This document shows, one piece after another, positions 1 through 7,297 of a DNA stretch of 16,419 nt. Position 1 is the first letter of the stretch. The number at the start of each line of letters is the position of its first letter. Made by a program: the position numbers and the translations under genes. The notes beneath the pieces were generated by a model. It was not told where the DNA came from. It did not search any database and saw only the letters and a list, made by a program, of their open reading frames with translations. Source of the DNA: Acidobacteriota bacterium (GTDB taxonomy: Bacteria; Acidobacteriota; Vicinamibacteria; Vicinamibacterales; 2-12-FULL-66-21); contig JABFWM010000380.1 of NCBI GenBank assembly GCA_013362195.1, positions 1-16,419 of the forward strand. The letters are read 5' to 3'.

Positions 1-1806
1 CTCGTGACCGAGGAGGTCTACACGCTCGGCAAGCTGGTGCAGCTCGGCCTGCGCACGCGGCATTACGACGGCAACACGACGCTCTGCATGTCGACCGCGG
101 TCGCCGGCTACAAGCGATCGTTCGGCAGCGACGGGCCGCCCGGCGCGTACGAGGATCTCGAGTGCGCCGACGTGGTGTTCCTCATCGGCGCCAACGTGGC
201 GGACAACCACCCGATCCTGTGGCAGCGGCTCGAGCGCAACGCCGCGAAGACGCTGATCGTCGCGGATCCGCGCGTCACCAAGACGGCGATGCGCGCGGAT
301 CTGCACCTGCCGCTCGCGCCGCGATCCGATCTCGCGCTGGTCAACGGCCTCATTCACATCGTGATCGACGCGAACCTGATCGATCGCCACTACATCGCGG
401 CGCACACGTCGGGCTTCGAGGCGCTGCGCGAGAGCGTACGGCGCTACACGCCGGAGCACGTGGCCGCGATCACGGGCCTGTCGGTCGATCGCCTCTACGA
501 GACCGCCTGGCTCTACGCCCGCGCCCGCGCGGCGTTCATCGGCTGGACGATGGGCGTCAACCACAGCACCAAGGGCACCGAGACGGTCAACGCGATCAAC
601 AACCTCGCGCTGATCACCGGACAGATCGGGCGCCCCGGGGCCGCGCCGTTCTCCATCACGGGGCAGTGCAACGCCATGGGGACGCGCGAAGCCGGCTTCA
701 CCTCGAGCCTCCCGGGCTACCGCACGTTCGAGCGCGCCGACGATCGCGAGGCGCTGGCCGCGATCTGGAACGTGCCCGCCGATGGCATCCCCGCCGCGCG
801 CGGGCACGCATATCCGGACATCATCGAGGCCGTGCTGCGCCGCGAGATCCGCGCGCTGTGGATCATCGGCACGAATCCCGTCGTGTCGTTTCCCAATCTC
901 GGCGTGCTGCAGCAGGCGCTCGAGTCGCTCGAGTTCCTCGTCGTCCAGGACGGCTTCCACCCGACGCCGACGACGGCGCTGGCGGATTTGATGCTGCCCG
1001 CGGCGATCTGGGGCGAGAAGGAAGGGACCTTCACGAACTCGGAGCGCCGCGTCAGCAAGGTCAATCGCGCGGTCGACCCGCCGGGCGAGGCGCGGAGCGA
1101 CTTCGACATCTTCCTCGACGTCGCCGCCGCGCTCGGCTGCCGCGAGGCGCTCTTTCCCGGATGGACGCAACCGGAGCACGCGTTCGACGAGTGGCGGCGC
1201 GTGTCGGCCGGACGCCTGTGCGACTACTCGGGCCTGACCTACGAGGCGCTGGCGCGCGAGGGCGCCATCCAGTGGCCGTTTCCGGCCGGCGCCACGCACG
1301 CGGCGGCGACGCGGCGGCTGTACACCGACGGCCGGTTCCAGACCGCTGACGGCAGGGCGCGGCTGATTCCGACCGAATGGGAGCCGTTTCCGGAGCAGCC
1401 GCGGCCGGAGTACCCGTTCATCCTGAACACCGGCCGCACGGTGGAGCACTGGCACACGCGCACGAAGACGGGCCGGGTGCCGATCCTCGACTGGCTCGCG
1501 CCGTCCGCCTGGGTCGAAATCAATCCGCGCGACGCCGAGCGCCTGCGCGTGACGGCGGCCGATCGCGTGGACGTCGTGTCGCAGCGCGGGCGGATCCGCG
1601 GCCTGCAGGTGCGGCTCACCGAGACGATCGCACCGGGCCAGGTCTTCGTCCCGTTCCACTGGGCGGAGTTCAACGCGAACCAGCTGACGCAGAGCGCCTT
1701 CGATCCGATCTCGCGCGAGCCGAACTACAAGCAGTGCGCCGTCCGCGTCGAGCGGTCCGCCCCGGACGCGAAGCCCCGCCGGCGCAGAGGGGGGGCCGCG
1801 CGATGA
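1..1806 (+). CDS. nasA: Assimilatory nitrate reductase catalytic subunit, molybdopterin type (5' partial)
   Basis: The frame is open from base 1, so the gene begins upstream; a GTG at 4 is only an internal Val. The 601 visible codons cover the molybdopterin oxidoreductase core and the C-terminal dinucleotide-binding domain. A Cys codon at 85-87, in the context TLCMSTAVAG, matches the Mo-ligating Cys region of Nap/Nas nitrate reductases, followed by a NAP-like ANVADNHPILW stretch. The N-terminal [4Fe-4S] Cys motif must lie outside the window. The C-terminal half contains NTGRTVEHWHTRTKTGR and a final NYKQCAVRVE, typical of the MopB C-terminal domain. There is no C-terminal BFD-type [2Fe-2S] extension as in Klebsiella NasA. 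It should reduce nitrate to nitrite in the cytoplasm; this rests mainly on the adjacent nirBD, since formate dehydrogenases share the fold. Its TGA overlaps the nirB ATG. Confidence 0.9.
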   Translation, partial: LVTEEVYTLGKLVQLGLRTRHYDGNTTLCMSTAVAGYKRSFGSDGPPGAYEDLECADVVFLIGANVADNHPILWQRLERNAAKTLIVADPRVTKTAMRADLHLPLAPRSDLALVNGLIHIVIDANLIDRHYIAAHTSGFEALRESVRRYTPEHVAAITGLSVDRLYETAWLYARARAAFIGWTMGVNHSTKGTETVNAINNLALITGQIGRPGAAPFSITGQCNAMGTREAGFTSSLPGYRTFERADDREALAAIWNVPADGIPAARGHAYPDIIEAVLRREIRALWIIGTNPVVSFPNLGVLQQALESLEFLVVQDGFHPTPTTALADLMLPAAIWGEKEGTFTNSERRVSKVNRAVDPPGEARSDFDIFLDVAAALGCREALFPGWTQPEHAFDEWRRVSAGRLCDYSGLTYEALAREGAIQWPFPAGATHAAATRRLYTDGRFQTADGRARLIPTEWEPFPEQPRPEYPFILNTGRTVEHWHTRTKTGRVPILDWLAPSAWVEINPRDAERLRVTAADRVDVVSQRGRIRGLQVRLTETIAPGQVFVPFHWAEFNANQLTQSAFDPISREPNYKQCAVRVERSAPDAKPRRRRGGAAR

Positions 1807-4208
1807 CGCGTCTGGTGGTGGTCGGCAACGGCATGGCCGGGATCGCGGCGGCGGAGCAGATCCTCAAGCACGCCCCGACCTTCGCGATCACGGTCTTCGG
1901 CGACGAGACGCACGTCAACTACAACCGCATTCTGCTGTCCTCGGTGCTCGCGGGCGAGCAGTCGGCCGACGACATCGTGCTCAACCCGATCGACTGGTAC
2001 CAGCGCCACGCCATCGATCTGCATCTCGGCACGCGCGTGATCGACGTCGACGCCGACGGCAAGACGGTCACGTCGGACGATGGGCGGACGACCGCGTACG
2101 ACGTCCTGCTGCTCGCGACCGGCAGCACGGCGTGGATGCCGCCGATCGCCGGCCTCGACAAGGACGGTGTCTTCGTGTTCCGCACGCTCGACGACACGCG
2201 CGGCCTCCTGGCGCGGGCCGCGCCCGGCGTGAAGGCGGTGGTGATCGGCGGCGGGCTGCTCGGCCTCGAGGCGGCGCGCGGGCTCCAGGTCCAGGGCTGC
2301 GACGTCACGGTCGTCCACCTGATGGATCGCCTGATGGAGCGTCAGCTCGATCCGGCCGGCGGCGCGTACCTGCAGGAACGGATCGCGCAGCTCGGCGTGC
2401 GGGTGCTGGTGAACCGCAGCACCACGGCGGTGCTCGGCGGCGGCGGCGTCGACGGCGTCGAGCTCGCGGACGGCACCAAGCTCGAGGCCGACCTGGTCGT
2501 CGTCGCGGCAGGGATCCGTCCGAACGTGGAGCTGGGGAGGCGCGCCGGCCTGGCCGTCGGCCGCGGCATCCTCGTCAACGACTTCATGGAAACGTCGCGG
2601 CCCGACGTCTTCGCGGTCGGCGAGTGCGTCGAGCACAACGGCGTGTGCTACGGCCTCGTCGCGCCGCTGCTGGAGCAGGCCAGGGTGCTCGCCGCGACGA
2701 TCACGGGGAACAGAGGCGCGAAGTACGAAGGCAGTATCCAGGCGGCGAAGCTCAAGATCATGGGCGTCGAGGTCTTCTCGGCGGGCGCGTGGGAAGACGC
2801 GCCCGACGCGGCGCCGGTGCGCTTCGAGGATCCCGCGCTCGGCGTCTACAAGAAGCTCGTGCTGCGCGACGGCCGCCTGTCGGGCGTGATCCTCGTCGGC
2901 GAGACCGCCGACAGCCATCGCTACATGGAGTGGCTCCGCACGGGCAAGGACCTCGCGGCCGAACGGCGGCACCTGCTCGTTCCACCGCCGCCCGCGGACC
3001 CCGGCGTGGACGTGGCGCAGATGCCGGACAGCGCGACGGTCTGCGGCTGCGTCGGGGTCACGAAGGCGTCGATTATCGAGGCGATCCATCAGCAGGGCGT
3101 CAACACGCTGTCACAGCTGAAGGAGGCCACGCGTGCGAGCACCGGCTGCGGCAGCTGCACCGGGCTCTGCCAGGCGCTGCTCAAGGCGGTCGCCCCCGAC
3201 TTCGAGGAGGAGACGCGCAAGGTCCTCTGCGCGTGCGTGCCGTTCACGCAGGAGGCGCTGCGCGAGATCCTCCGCAGCCAGCGCCTGCGATCGGTCCAGG
3301 ACGTCCTCGACATCTACGGCAATGGCGCCGGCTGCGAAGTGTGCAAGCCGGCCCTGAGCTACATGCTGGACATGCGGTGGTGCGGCGATCACGACGAGGA
3401 CCGGTCCGCCCGCTTCATCAACGATCGCGTCCACGCCAACATCCAGAAGGACGGCACGTTCTCCGTCGTCCCGCGGATGCGCGGCGGCGTGACCTCGGCG
3501 GCCGAGTTGCGCCGGATCGCCGACGTCGCGGACAAGTACCGCGTCCCGATGGTGAAGATCACCGGCAGCCAGCGCATCGATCTGCTCGGGATCCGGAAAG
3601 AGGATCTGCCCGCGGTGTGGGCGGATCTCGGCATGCCCTCCGGCCAGGCGTACACCAAGGGGGTGCGCATGGTGAAGACCTGCGTCGGCACCGACTTCTG
3701 CCGGTTCGGCACGCAGGACTCCACCGCGGCCGGAATCGAGCTGGAGCGGCGCCTCGAGCACCTCTACACGCCGCACAAGGTGAAGATGGCGGCGGTCGGC
3801 TGCCCGCGCAACTGCGCCGAAGCGACCGTGAAGGACATCGGCCTCGTCGGCGTCGAAGGCGGATGGCAGGTCGTCGTCGGCGGCGCCGCGGGCAAATCCG
3901 TCCGCAAGGCGGACCTGCTCGTGACCGTCGAGACGACGGCGGCCGCGCTCGAAGCCGCCGAGCTGTTCTTCCAGTACTACCGCGAGCACGCCAACTATCT
4001 CGAGCGGACCTACGACTTCGTCGAGCGGCTCGGCATCGAGAAGGTCCGCAAGGAAACCGTTTACGCGCCGGCGCCGGTGAAGGCGGCGCTCCGCGATCGC
4101 CTGCGCAAGTCGAAGGCGCGCGCACGCGACGCCTGGCAGGAAGGGCGCACGCCGGTCAACCCGACGCAGTTCATTCCGCTCGATCCCATCGATCAGCTCA
4201 ACGTATGA
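1803..4208 (+). CDS. nirB: NAD(P)H-dependent nitrite reductase, large subunit
   Basis: This 801-residue protein reduces nitrite to ammonium using NAD(P)H, FAD, Fe-S clusters and siroheme. Domains in order: an FAD-binding GNGMAG motif near residue 8; an NAD-binding GGGLLG near 149; a first BFD-like [2Fe-2S] domain with Cys pairs 414/416 and 449/452; a second BFD-like pair of 476/478 and 511/514; then the ferredoxin-like half domain and the siroheme/[4Fe-4S] domain, with ligands C627-x5-C633 and C667-x3-C671. The length is close to the usual 800-850. The ATG start lies in an ATGA overlap with the nitrate reductase stop, and the residues just after it begin the conserved flavin fold, which fixes the start. 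It ends in another ATGA overlap with nirD. All cofactor ligands appear intact, so the enzyme should be functional. Confidence 0.96.
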   Translation: MTRLVVVGNGMAGIAAAEQILKHAPTFAITVFGDETHVNYNRILLSSVLAGEQSADDIVLNPIDWYQRHAIDLHLGTRVIDVDADGKTVTSDDGRTTAYDVLLLATGSTAWMPPIAGLDKDGVFVFRTLDDTRGLLARAAPGVKAVVIGGGLLGLEAARGLQVQGCDVTVVHLMDRLMERQLDPAGGAYLQERIAQLGVRVLVNRSTTAVLGGGGVDGVELADGTKLEADLVVVAAGIRPNVELGRRAGLAVGRGILVNDFMETSRPDVFAVGECVEHNGVCYGLVAPLLEQARVLAATITGNRGAKYEGSIQAAKLKIMGVEVFSAGAWEDAPDAAPVRFEDPALGVYKKLVLRDGRLSGVILVGETADSHRYMEWLRTGKDLAAERRHLLVPPPPADPGVDVAQMPDSATVCGCVGVTKASIIEAIHQQGVNTLSQLKEATRASTGCGSCTGLCQALLKAVAPDFEEETRKVLCACVPFTQEALREILRSQRLRSVQDVLDIYGNGAGCEVCKPALSYMLDMRWCGDHDEDRSARFINDRVHANIQKDGTFSVVPRMRGGVTSAAELRRIADVADKYRVPMVKITGSQRIDLLGIRKEDLPAVWADLGMPSGQAYTKGVRMVKTCVGTDFCRFGTQDSTAAGIELERRLEHLYTPHKVKMAAVGCPRNCAEATVKDIGLVGVEGGWQVVVGGAAGKSVRKADLLVTVETTAAALEAAELFFQYYREHANYLERTYDFVERLGIEKVRKETVYAPAPVKAALRDRLRKSKARARDAWQEGRTPVNPTQFIPLDPIDQLNV

Positions 4209-4561
4209 CGAACGCCCGCTGGATTCGCATCACGTCATCTACGAACATTCCGCCCCGCGAGGGGCGCCCGGTGCGGCTCGAGGACGGCCGCGAGATCGCA
4301 ATCTTCAACCTGGGCGATCGGTTCCTCGCCGTCGACAACCGCTGTCCGCACAGCGGCGGCCCGCTCTGCGACGGTATCGTCACCGGCGCGTCCGTGGTGT
4401 GCCCGCTGCACGCCTGGCGGATCAACCTGCAGACCGGCGCGGTCGACCGCCCGGGTGGGGCCGCGTGCGTTCAGTCGTACCCGGTCCGCGTGGACGAAGG
4501 AGTCGTGCTGGTGGAGGTGCCGGACCGTGCGGCGATCGCCAAGCAGGGCGCGGCGGCATGA
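4205..4561 (+). CDS. nirD: Nitrite reductase small subunit, Rieske type
   Basis: The 118-residue product is the small partner of NirB. It has a full Rieske [2Fe-2S] ligand set: C47-P-H49 and C66-P-L-H69, in the contexts RCPHSGGPL and VCPLHAW. E. coli NirD keeps the Rieske fold but lacks these ligands, so this version probably carries a cluster and could pass electrons within the complex; that role is an inference. The length is normal for the family. The ATG overlaps the nirB stop and the TGA overlaps the next ATG, so translation is likely coupled on both sides. An unrelated Rieske ferredoxin is the alternative, but the position directly after nirB makes NirD much more likely. Confidence 0.93.
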   Translation: MTNARWIRITSSTNIPPREGRPVRLEDGREIAIFNLGDRFLAVDNRCPHSGGPLCDGIVTGASVVCPLHAWRINLQTGAVDRPGGAACVQSYPVRVDEGVVLVEVPDRAAIAKQGAAA

Positions 4562-4677
4562 CCGCCCCGCGGCTTCCTGAAGAGCGGCCACCTGTCGCGT
4601 TCGTGGCCGCACTGCTGCGCTTCGACGTCCGCTTCAGTTATCGCGACATCTTCCGCAACCTGCGCGACCCGACATAG
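4558..4677 (+). CDS. Short unknown ORF coupled to nirD (39 aa)
   Basis: I do not recognise this protein. The ATG is in a 4-base ATGA overlap with the nirD stop, the same arrangement as the two junctions before it, and the TAG is 21 bases before the preferred hemD start. The product is 39 residues: a Pro/Glu-rich beginning (TAPRLPEERPP), a short hydrophobic patch (VAFVAALL) and a basic, aromatic C-terminal half (RFSYRDIFRNLRDP). It has no signal peptide, no Cys and no known motif. It could be a real small protein of the nitrite operon, or simply the open frame needed to carry ribosomes towards hemD. Position supports it; length and lack of homology argue for caution. Confidence 0.45.
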   Translation: MTAPRLPEERPPVAFVAALLRFDVRFSYRDIFRNLRDPT

Positions 4678-4686
4678 CGGTATCGT

Positions 4687-4690
4687 GGAG
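4687..4690 (+). promoter_or_regulatory. Ribosome binding site choosing the hemD start
   Basis: GGAG at this site lies 8 bases before the ATG at 4699 but only 2 bases before the upstream in-frame ATG at 4693. The spacing favours 4699 as the start of hemD. Confidence 0.55.
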
Positions 4691-4698
4691 ATATGCCG

Positions 4699-5541
4699 AT
4701 GCCGACGTTCGACGGCCTGCGCGTGCTCTCCCTGGAGAGCCGCCGCAGCTCCGAGGCCGCGACGCTGATCCGGACGTTCGGCGGCCGTCCGCTCGCGGCG
4801 CCCGCGATGCGCGAGGTGCCGCTCGACTCCAATCACGCAGCGTGCGATTTCGCCGCGGCGCTCGAGCGCGGCGAGTTCGACATCGTTATTTTTCTGACGG
4901 GCGTCGGCGTCCGCGCGCTGCTCGACGCCGTGCAGCCCGACTATCCGCGCGACCGGCTGGCGTCCGCGCTCGCGCGCACGAAGACCGTGGTGCGGGGGCC
5001 GAAGCCGCTCGCGGCGCTGCGCGAGCTGCAGGTGCCGGTGTGGGTGACGGCGCCGGAGCCGAACACGTGGCACGAGGTCGTGACCGCCATCGACGCGCGC
5101 GCGCACGAACGTCCGCTCGCCGGCGCGCGGATTGCCGTGCAGGAATACGGCGTGTCGAATCCCGAGCTGCTGGACGCGCTGCGCGCGCGCGGCGCCGCCG
5201 TGACGGCGATTCCGGTGTACCGCTGGGAGCTGCCGGAGGATCTCGGGCCGATGCGGAACGCCATCCGCGCCATCGCGCGCGGCGAGGTGGACGTGGCGAT
5301 CTTCACCAGCGGCGTGCAGGTGGCGCACCTGTGGACGATCGCCGCGCAGATGAGGCTGGAGCAGGACGTCCGGCGACAGCTCGAGCGCAGCGTCATCGCG
5401 TCCATCGGTCCGACGACGTCCGGCGAGCTGGCGCGCACCGGCATCCCGAGGGACGTCGAAGCGTCGCATTCCAAGATCGGGATTCTGATCCGGGAAGCGG
5501 CGGAGCGGTCCGGCGACCTGCTTCGCGCGAAGCGCGCCTGA
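4699..5541 (+). CDS. hemD: Uroporphyrinogen-III synthase
   Basis: The product, 280 residues from ATG 4699 (282 if ATG 4693 is used), matches the HEM4 fold: two similar alpha/beta lobes, with the signatures DIVIFLTGVGVRALLD around residues 57-72, VAIFTSGVQVAHL near 197-209, and a final ASIGPTTSGELARTGI segment. It cyclises and inverts ring D of hydroxymethylbilane to give uroporphyrinogen III, the branch point to heme, cobalamin and siroheme. As the last gene of the nas/nir operon it probably supports siroheme supply for NirB. No SUMT (cobA) or CysG domain is fused to it. It is somewhat longer than E. coli HemD (246 residues). The stop is 4 bases from the convergent kinase stop, leaving no room for a separate terminator. 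Confidence 0.9.
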   Translation: MPTFDGLRVLSLESRRSSEAATLIRTFGGRPLAAPAMREVPLDSNHAACDFAAALERGEFDIVIFLTGVGVRALLDAVQPDYPRDRLASALARTKTVVRGPKPLAALRELQVPVWVTAPEPNTWHEVVTAIDARAHERPLAGARIAVQEYGVSNPELLDALRARGAAVTAIPVYRWELPEDLGPMRNAIRAIARGEVDVAIFTSGVQVAHLWTIAAQMRLEQDVRRQLERSVIASIGPTTSGELARTGIPRDVEASHSKIGILIREAAERSGDLLRAKRA

Positions 5542-5545
5542 CTGC

Positions 5546-6616
5546 CTACGAGGCGGTCCGATCGCTCACGCCCGGCCGCGCCATCGACTGGTACAGCGCA
5601 ACCAGGGCGGCGCCGATCGCCTGCGAGAGATCGCCGAGCGACGCCGGGACGATGCGCAGCCGCTGCTGCTGCGTCGGCCACAGATAGGGCAGCGCGGTCT
5701 CGCGGATCGTCGTCAGGTACCGCGCGCGAAACGCGTCAGTGGTTGCCTCGGGATCCATCAGCCCGCCCGCAATCACCACGAAGTCGGTGTCGAGCGCCAT
5801 CATCAGCGACGCGACGTGAAGGCCGAGCGCGCGCGCCTGAAAATCGAAGACCTCGATCGCGAGCGGGTCTCCCTTCTGCGCCAGCCCGCGCAGCGCGAGC
5901 GCCCGCTGACGCGGAGCGTAGGACGGCTTCGCGAGCTCGTGGTCCGGCCGTGACTGCAGCGCGCGCGCGATCAGGTGCGGCAGGCCCGCCAGCGTCGTGT
6001 ACATCTCCACGCAGCCCCACGTCCGTCCGCAGCCGCACGGATATGGATCGATGCCGCCGAGCAGGTGCAGCGGCGCCGGCAGGTGCGCCGCCTCCATGCC
6101 GTTGAGCGTATCCCCTTCGAGCGGCAGTCCGTCGGGCCCCACATACGCGCAGCCGAGCCCGGAGCCGGGGGCGAGCATCAACACCGAGGCGCGTCCGGCG
6201 CCGCGGACCCGCTGCGCCTCGGCAACGCCGCCGAAATTGCCGTCGTTGCCGACGACCAGCGGCACCGTGCGCGCCGCGCGTCCGGCGAGCGCGTTCGCGT
6301 AGGCGGTGTAGACGTCGAAGCCGATGAACGTCTCGGGAAGGTTCGGCGATTTGCCGAACACGCCGTAGCGCAGGTACGGCCCGGGAATCGAGAGGCCGAC
6401 GCCCTGGACGTGCTGCCACGCCAGCCCGTTCTGCTCGAGGTACGTGGTGATCGCGGCGACCCAGCTCGCGACGACCGCATCGGGACCGGTCGACGACGGG
6501 GTCGGCGCCTGCAGCAGCTTCGTCGACACCGGCGATCCATCCGCCCATACCGCCGCGACCTTCGAGGTCGTGGCCCCGCCATCCGTGCCGATGTAGACCT
6601 GACGCGCGTCCGCCAT
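5546..6616 (-). CDS. ROK-family sugar kinase (glucokinase-like)
   Basis: The 356-residue product phosphorylates a sugar, probably glucose or a related hexose, with ATP. An N-terminal GTDGGATTSK phosphate-binding loop (residues 10-19) starts the actin-like ATPase fold, and GNDGNFGG holds the expected catalytic Asp. A zinc-site region follows, with a MEAAH segment (His about 178) and Cys 194, 196 and 202. ROK kinases normally read CxCGxxGCxE; here three residues (RTW) sit between the two Gly residues, one more than usual. It is also a little longer than the typical 300-320 residues. ATG 6616 is preferred over an upstream in-frame TTG at 6622, because a GAGG lies 9 bases before the ATG and only 3 before the TTG. 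It is the last gene of the minus-strand run after the GH63 glucosidase, suggesting it acts on the released sugar. Exact sugar specificity is not readable. Confidence 0.85.
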   Translation of the reverse strand: MADARQVYIGTDGGATTSKVAAVWADGSPVSTKLLQAPTPSSTGPDAVVASWVAAITTYLEQNGLAWQHVQGVGLSIPGPYLRYGVFGKSPNLPETFIGFDVYTAYANALAGRAARTVPLVVGNDGNFGGVAEAQRVRGAGRASVLMLAPGSGLGCAYVGPDGLPLEGDTLNGMEAAHLPAPLHLLGGIDPYPCGCGRTWGCVEMYTTLAGLPHLIARALQSRPDHELAKPSYAPRQRALALRGLAQKGDPLAIEVFDFQARALGLHVASLMMALDTDFVVIAGGLMDPEATTDAFRARYLTTIRETALPYLWPTQQQRLRIVPASLGDLSQAIGAALVALYQSMARPGVSDRTAS

Positions 6617-6671
6617 ACGCAATGCCCTCGCAGGAGGCCTGTCTCCGGATCCCCGTCTGCCGGCGCGTTCG

Positions 6672-7220
6672 CTATCGCGCCGGAATACGCCACAGGTAAA
6701 TCGTCTTGCCGTCCACTTCGCGCTGATCCTCCGGCGCCCAGGTGCTGCCCATGCTGAACGAATGCGAGACGATGCGCGTGCCCGGCTTCAGCTCGTTCCT
6801 CAGTTTCGGCATCAGCTTCTCGTTGAGCGAGGGCAGCAGATAGAGCGTGACGACCGTCGCGTCCCTGATGTCGCTCTCGAACAGGTCCTGGTTGAGGAAG
6901 GTGACCTTGCCGGTGACGCCCGCCGCTTTGGCGTTCTCGTTCGCTTCCTCGATCCGCTTCGGATCGATGTCGATGCCGACGCCTTTCGCGCCGTATTTCT
7001 GGGCCGCCAGGATCGGGATGCGCCCGTCGCCGCAGCCCAGGTCGTAGACGACGTCCTTGTCCGTCACGCGCGCGAGATCGAGCATGGCTGCAACGACCGC
7101 CGGGGGCGTCGGCACATACATGACGTCGGGTTTCCGCAGCGTCGTCGTCTGCTGCGCCGCGGCGCTGCCCAGCCACATCACCACACACGCAATTGCCGAA
7201 AGACTCACTCGCCTCAGCAT
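6672..7220 (-). CDS. SAM-dependent methyltransferase with signal peptide, FAM173-like
   Basis: The 182-residue product begins with a Sec-type signal peptide (basic MLRR, hydrophobic SLSAIACVVMWLG, likely cleavage after A22 in SAAA/QQ). A compact class I methyltransferase domain follows: a YVPTPPAVVAAML lead-in, motif I DLGCGDGR at 60-67, an acidic end to strand 2 (GIDIDP), then LYLLPSLNEKLMPKLR and a GTRIVSHSF segment before W-A-P. The VPTPP lead-in, DLGCGDGR and the late RIVS.SF...W.P pattern recall the FAM173 family of protein-lysine methyltransferases (ATPSCKMT/ANTKMT, membrane-anchored in mitochondria). The substrate is unknown. An exported SAM enzyme is puzzling because SAM is cytosolic; the segment may instead be an uncleaved anchor. 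It lies between the GH63 and ROK genes on the same strand, 77 and 55 bases away. The start is fixed by the signal peptide; its ribosome site is weak. Confidence 0.82.
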   Translation of the reverse strand: MLRRVSLSAIACVVMWLGSAAAQQTTTLRKPDVMYVPTPPAVVAAMLDLARVTDKDVVYDLGCGDGRIPILAAQKYGAKGVGIDIDPKRIEEANENAKAAGVTGKVTFLNQDLFESDIRDATVVTLYLLPSLNEKLMPKLRNELKPGTRIVSHSFSMGSTWAPEDQREVDGKTIYLWRIPAR

Positions 7221-7297
7221 GCGACCCCCAGTTCCATCGCGGGATGCGATGACAAGTAGCGTCGAGACAAGTGTAGCCGACCACGGATGCATGGGGA

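Noticed and set aside
1725..3989. Long open frames on the minus strand opposite nirB (for example 1725-3089 and 3111-3989)
   Set aside because: They lie entirely opposite a confidently recognised gene, are full of Arg, His, Asp and Ala repeats typical of GC-rich antisense frames, and show no domain.
5525..5537. GCGCG-AAG-CGCGC hairpin at the hemD/kinase convergence as a terminator
   Set aside because: It lies within the hemD coding end, the stem is only 5 bp and no U-tract follows on either strand.
7235..7251. CATCGC...GCGATG inverted repeat between GH63 and the methyltransferase gene as a terminator or attenuator
   Set aside because: A 6-bp stem with a 5-base loop and no U-tract is expected by chance in this composition.
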